Part shown: positions 63,004 through 64,000 of the stretch, one piece after another
How positions within the stretch are numbered: the stretch's first letter is position 1
Layout of the letters: each line of letters begins with the position of its first letter
Source: Oscillospiraceae bacterium HV4-5-C5C
GTDB lineage: Bacteria > Bacillota > Clostridia > Saccharofermentanales > Fastidiosipilaceae
Direction: 5' to 3'
Length of the DNA: 64,000 nt
Assembly: GCA_012034405.1 (NCBI GenBank)
Contig: JAAVLZ010000007.1
Span: forward strand, 1-64,000
Program-made: the position numbers and the translations under genes
The notes under the pieces: model-generated
What the model was told of the DNA's origin: nothing
Database searches by the model: none
Seen by the model: only the letters and a program-made list of their open reading frames with translations

Positions 63004-64000
63004 ATGCAGCAATTGGCTCAGGAGATGGCAGCGCATCTGACTGAAAAACTGATCCCCTTCTGGCAGTCCCTGCGGGACCGGCAAAACGGCGGCTATTATG
63101 GTTATATGGGCTTTGATCTGAAGCTTGATCCGGACTATGATAAGGGTTGTATCTTAAACAGCCGTATCTTATGGTTTTTTTCTGCAGCTTACTTACAGCT
63201 CAGGCAGCCGCGGCTACTGGAGGATGCCAGACAGGCCTATGACTTTTTACAGACGTCCTGCCGGGATCAGGTGGCAGGCGGGGTGTTCTGGTCCGTGACA
63301 GCGCAAGGCCGACCGGCTGACACGACCAAACACAGCTACAACCAGGCCTTTGCCATCTACGCGCTGGCAACATACTATGACGCCTCAGGTGACCCCCAAG
63401 CGCTTGACCTGGCCTGGGAACTTTACCACTTGCTTGAAACGGTCAGCTTTGACGGCCAGGGCTATAGGGAAGCCTTTGACCGCGATTTTAAACCGGCCGG
63501 AAATGATAAGCTGTCTGAAAACGGAGTAGAAGCGGCCCGGACCATGAATACGCTGCTTCATTTACTGGAGGCTTACACGGAATTATATCGGGTAGATCCC
63601 CGGGACTCGCTGCGGCAGAGCCTGGAGCGGATCCTGACGTTATTCTGGGAGAAGGTCTGGAATCCCGCTTTACAGAGGCAGGAAGTCTTTTTTGACCAGG
63701 ACTGGCACAGCTTGCTGGATCTGTATTCCTATGGCCATGATATAGAGACCTCCTGGCTGCTGGACCGCACCCTGGAACTGATGGGGGATCCGGTCTGGCA
63801 GGCGCGGCTGGCGCCGGTTACCAGCAGCCTGGCCCGCCAGGTCTATCAGACCGGCTGGCATGAGGGCTCGCTCTGGGCGGAAGCTCAGGATGGCAGGCCG
63901 GATATGACCAGAGTCTGGTGGGTACAGGCGGAAACGGTCAACGGCCTGATTAATCTGTGGCAAAAAGATACGACCCAGCTGCAGTATCTGCAGGCCGCGC
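63004..64000 (+). CDS. Cellobiose 2-epimerase (partial, runs off the window)
   Basis: ATG 63004 follows AGGTGAATCAAA. The 332 codons present carry the AGE-family (alpha/alpha)6 barrel motifs: IPFWQSLRDRQNGGYYGYMG, KGCILNSRILWFFSAAYL, HSYNQAFAIYALATYYDAS, ARTMNTLLHLLEAYTELYR (catalytic His region), LLDLYSYGHDIETSWLLD (His), and RVWWVQAETVNGL. The NTLLHLLEAYT and YGHDIETSWL segments are the cellobiose 2-epimerase signature rather than the GlcNAc 2-epimerase one. It would epimerise beta-1,4-gluco- or manno-disaccharides. The C-terminal 60 or so residues lie outside. Confidence 0.9.
   Translation, partial: MQQLAQEMAAHLTEKLIPFWQSLRDRQNGGYYGYMGFDLKLDPDYDKGCILNSRILWFFSAAYLQLRQPRLLEDARQAYDFLQTSCRDQVAGGVFWSVTAQGRPADTTKHSYNQAFAIYALATYYDASGDPQALDLAWELYHLLETVSFDGQGYREAFDRDFKPAGNDKLSENGVEAARTMNTLLHLLEAYTELYRVDPRDSLRQSLERILTLFWEKVWNPALQRQEVFFDQDWHSLLDLYSYGHDIETSWLLDRTLELMGDPVWQARLAPVTSSLARQVYQTGWHEGSLWAEAQDGRPDMTRVWWVQAETVNGLINLWQKDTTQLQYLQAA

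Overview
The window looks like chromosomal DNA of an anaerobic, single-membrane, fairly GC-rich Firmicute of the Clostridia type. The clues are the ireB-ruvX-DUF1292 gene order, strong AGGAGG ribosome sites, the secG-rnr pair, a ROK-type XylR, a QueT transporter, and lipoproteins with Gram-positive lipoboxes. No outer-membrane, respiratory or rRNA genes are seen. The lineage below class level cannot be read from the sequence.

Layout. (1) 1-381: a tRNA operon (Val, Asp, Phe) behind a consensus promoter. (2) About 386-3790: the wreck of a prophage. It has a serine-recombinase tail, a deleted and frameshifted IS256-family element, a minor-head (MuF-like) protein with a His-rich C-terminal domain overlapping a small immunity-like gene, a scaffold gene with an in-frame stop, and the first 50 or so codons of a capsid gene. 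(3) 3.9-13.4 kb: housekeeping genes. These are a Ca2+-type P-ATPase with a structured leader, secG, a short RNase R, a Crh-like HPr without the active-site His, mtaB, ireB, ruvX and two DUF1292 proteins, one with a striking CxC heptad repeat. (4) 13.4-19.0 kb: a CPBP protease, a 1166-residue membrane-anchored propeller/glycosidase-like protein and a YitT protein. (5) 19.2-20.4 kb: malic enzyme. (6) 20.9-27.6 kb: a xyloside/xylose locus (GH31 alpha-xylosidase, XylR, xylA, xylB). (7) 27.7-30.8 kb: an RRNPP-like regulator and an MFS transporter. (8) 30.9-32.7 kb: acyl-CoA ligase. (9) 33.2-41.2 kb: an oligopeptide ABC transporter (oppABCDF) with unusually large extracytoplasmic parts. (10) 41.4-44.5 kb: small membrane, FNR-like, xylose-isomerase-like TIM-barrel and RDD genes. 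(11) 44.5-49.7 kb: a divergent glycerol locus (glpK against glpA-like, glpB-like and DUF1667). (12) 49.7-53.5 kb: sirtuin, asparaginase, queT and an RsmC-like methylase. (13) 53.6-60.7 kb: a tightly packed operon mrp-lipoprotein-ispF-xth-radA-ispD-rsmE-acetylxylan esterase. (14) 60.7-62.7 kb: GtrA and a flavoprotein for glycan modification. (15) 63.0 kb to the end: a cellobiose 2-epimerase cut by the window edge.

Together the genes describe a fermenter of plant glycans. Deacetylation, alpha-xyloside hydrolysis, xylose isomerisation and phosphorylation, cellobiose epimerisation, peptide uptake and glycerol use are all present. A Crh-like protein and a possible cre site in front of oppA hint at CcpA-type carbon control. 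The most unusual items are the MuF toxin-like/immunity pair in the decaying prophage, the CxC heptad DUF1292 protein, the 1166-residue surface protein, and the enlarged OppA/OppC pair.
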